Source: Spirochaetota bacterium | Lineage (GTDB): Bacteria > Spirochaetota > Spirochaetia > Treponematales > UBA12059 | Assembly (NCBI GenBank): GCA_022709445.1 | Contig: JAKLIU010000099.1 | Span: 1 to 7,401, forward strand | Direction of reading: 5' to 3' | Length of the DNA: 7,401 nt | In this document: positions 6,098-7,401 of the stretch, one piece after another | How the letters are laid out: each line of letters begins with the position of its first letter | Position numbering within the stretch: position 1 is the stretch's first letter | Position numbers and translations under genes: made by a program | The notes under the pieces: generated by a model | The model's database searches: none | Told to the model about the DNA's origin: nothing | The model's input: only the letters and a program-made list of their open reading frames with translations

Positions 6098-7401
6098 GCG
6101 CAGGCCTCCTTTTTCCCATGTCTTCCATGAAGAGTATAAGCGCGGCCAGGGCCAGAAAACAGGCGAGCGCGGCGGGAAACCAGTCCCCGTATTGCAGGTA
6201 GGGCGTCCATTCCGCCGTGTAGACCGGGATGCGCACCATGGCGGCGGCCTCCTCGAACAGGGGCAGCATGGCCGTGACCCGGCCGTCGGGCAGGACGATG
6301 GCCGACACCCCTCCGTTGGTTGCCCGCACCAGGGTCCGCCGCGTCTCGACGGAGCGGAAACGCGCGGCGACGAAATGCTGGATCTCCGCCGATTCGGTCC
6401 TGGACCAGGAATCGTTGGTCAGGTTGACCAGGATCTCCGCCCCGTCCAGCACGAACTCCCGGCAGAGGTAGGCGAAAGCGTCCTCGAAACAGATGGGGCC
6501 GGCGAACCGGACCGTGCCCGCGGATTTGGTCGGCAGCTCGAAGATGACCCGTTCCGCGCCCATCACCCAGCCCGACTGCAGCCCGACCGTCCGCTGCATG
6601 AACTCCCTGAAAGCCGGGTACTCCCAGAACGGGATGGCCTCCGCGAAGGGCACGGGGTGCATCTTGGCGTAACTTCGGGTTTTGCGTCCCGACGGGTCGA
6701 CCAGGATGACCGAGTTGGTCGCCTCCCAGTTCTCCCGATCCAGGATCTCGGGAGCGCCGGTGAACAGCCACGCGCCTGATTCCTGGATGAACGGGACCAG
6801 CGGATCTTCCTTGGGATAGCGCCGGTAGAACGCGCCCGCCTCGTCCCAGTCCCGCTTGAGCGTGGTCTCGCTGAACAGGATCAGGTCGGGCCTGGTCCCC
6901 GAGGACTCGATCGCCGCCCGCGCCAGCCGTATCGACGCGGCCAGTGAGACGATCTCGCCGTCCGCGGAGTCCCATGCGTCGATGTTCTGCTGGACCATGA
7001 CCGTGTCCACGTGGCGTTCCGTCGGCCGCGGCCGCTCCCGCGCGACGAAACCGTAGCCCAGCACGCCCATGAAGAGCACTGCCGACACGGCCAAGTGGCC
7101 CAGGGCGCAGGATCCCGGGCCGGTTTCCGCGGCGCGGGGCATGAACAGGGGGAACGGCTTGCGCTCCCGGGGCACGGGCAGGCCGGGACGCGGGGCGAAG
7201 AGCTCGCCGGCTGAGGCGGACAGCCAGGCCAGGGCGAAGCCCAGGCCGTAGACGCCGGTGGACTCGGCTATCTGGATTGCCGGGGCCACGTCGTTCCAGG
7301 AATAGGCCAGGAGCCCCCAGGGGTAGCCAAGGAACCCGTTGGACTTGCCCCACTCGAAGACCGCCCAGGCCATGGCGAACAGGAGGGGACGGGAGATGCC
7401 G
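6084..7401 (-). CDS. lnt: Apolipoprotein N-acyltransferase Lnt (5' end outside window)
   Basis: Lnt is an inner-membrane enzyme that transfers a fatty acyl chain from phospholipid to the N-terminal cysteine of lipoproteins, the last maturation step. The frame is open to the window edge, so the N-terminus, probably about a hundred residues with membrane helices, is missing. Counting from the Met at 7373, the nitrilase-like domain has the catalytic triad Glu169 (LFSET), Lys237 (YAKMHP) and Cys295 (PICFED). The Glu-Lys spacing of 68 is the same as in E. coli. NDSWSRT (320-326) and RATNGGVSAI (350-359) are further family motifs. A membrane helix lies near 95-111 and another, about 399-416, precedes a basic C-terminus. 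Met at 7373 is internal, not the start: FLGYPWGLLAYSW near it aligns with the middle of the membrane part. It heads the visible lnt, small gene, amrS unit. Confidence 0.93.
   Translation of the reverse strand, partial: GISRPLLFAMAWAVFEWGKSNGFLGYPWGLLAYSWNDVAPAIQIAESTGVYGLGFALAWLSASAGELFAPRPGLPVPRERKPFPLFMPRAAETGPGSCALGHLAVSAVLFMGVLGYGFVARERPRPTERHVDTVMVQQNIDAWDSADGEIVSLAASIRLARAAIESSGTRPDLILFSETTLKRDWDEAGAFYRRYPKEDPLVPFIQESGAWLFTGAPEILDRENWEATNSVILVDPSGRKTRSYAKMHPVPFAEAIPFWEYPAFREFMQRTVGLQSGWVMGAERVIFELPTKSAGTVRFAGPICFEDAFAYLCREFVLDGAEILVNLTNDSWSRTESAEIQHFVAARFRSVETRRTLVRATNGGVSAIVLPDGRVTAMLPLFEEAAAMVRIPVYTAEWTPYLQYGDWFPAALACFLALAALILFMEDMGKRRPAHERP
6105..6111 (-). promoter_or_regulatory. Strong ribosome binding site of the 124-residue gene
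   Basis: AAGGAGG on the minus strand, 7 bases before ATG at 6097 and inside the last codons of lnt. It is the best Shine-Dalgarno match in the window and implies strong independent initiation in addition to coupling. Confidence 0.85.

Noticed and set aside
4814..6130. Plus-strand open frame of 438 codons opposite amrS and the small gene
   Set aside because: It crosses amrS, the 124-residue gene and the lnt end, has no recognisable domain and is rich in His/Gly/Gln/Val, as expected for an antisense shadow.
6094..7353. Second long minus-strand frame overlapping lnt (419 codons)
   Set aside because: The overlapping frame carries the Lnt catalytic triad; this one is Arg/Gly/Pro-rich with no motif.

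Overview
The window is GC-rich bacterial chromosome, and every gene I can support lies on the minus strand. Transcription therefore runs from high to low coordinates. The content is core housekeeping: no phage, transposon, CRISPR or plasmid signature is visible. The lineage is uncertain. The tig-clpP-clpX-lon order occurs in several phyla, including spirochaetes and deltaproteobacteria. The style of the trigger factor N-terminus and of the Lnt catalytic domain (NDSWSRT in place of the more usual NDxWF) reminds me of treponeme-like spirochaetes. A GC-rich Spirochaetota member is my best guess, from memory of the families only.

Region 1 (7401 to 4733, minus) is a tight three-gene unit. It holds apolipoprotein N-acyltransferase lnt (5' part outside the window), an unrecognised 124-residue protein whose start overlaps the lnt end by 14 bases, and an AmrS-type radical SAM enzyme starting 3 bases after the small gene's stop. 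The small gene has a perfect Shine-Dalgarno sequence inside the lnt 3' end.

Region 2 (about 4690 to 4053, minus) is a stable-RNA operon. A promoter with a perfect TTGACA -35 box and 17-base spacer is followed by tRNA-His(GTG), tRNA-Arg(TCG), tRNA-Lys(CTT), tRNA-Leu(TAG) and tRNA-Gly(GCC), then a strong intrinsic terminator. None of the five genes encodes the 3' CCA. A second TTGACA element, resembling the first over its spacer as well, sits before tRNA-Leu. The tRNA-Gly T-loop carries an unusual C where U55 is expected.

Region 3 (4002 to 1, minus) is the protein quality-control operon: trigger factor tig (GTG start), the protease subunit clpP, its unfoldase partner clpX, and the first 256 codons of lon. 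Junctions are tight: 20 bases between tig and clpP, a 23-base clpP/clpX overlap, and an ATGA overlap of clpX and lon. Together these genes fold nascent chains at the ribosome exit (Tig) and degrade unfolded or tagged proteins (ClpXP, Lon). The lon N-domain contains an 18-base tandem repeat that codes for a hexapeptide repeat linker.

I looked for an undescribed system and did not find one. The points most worth a second look are the deviant tRNA-Gly, the duplicated promoter-like element in the tRNA cluster, the unknown protein between lnt and amrS, and the Lon repeat insert.
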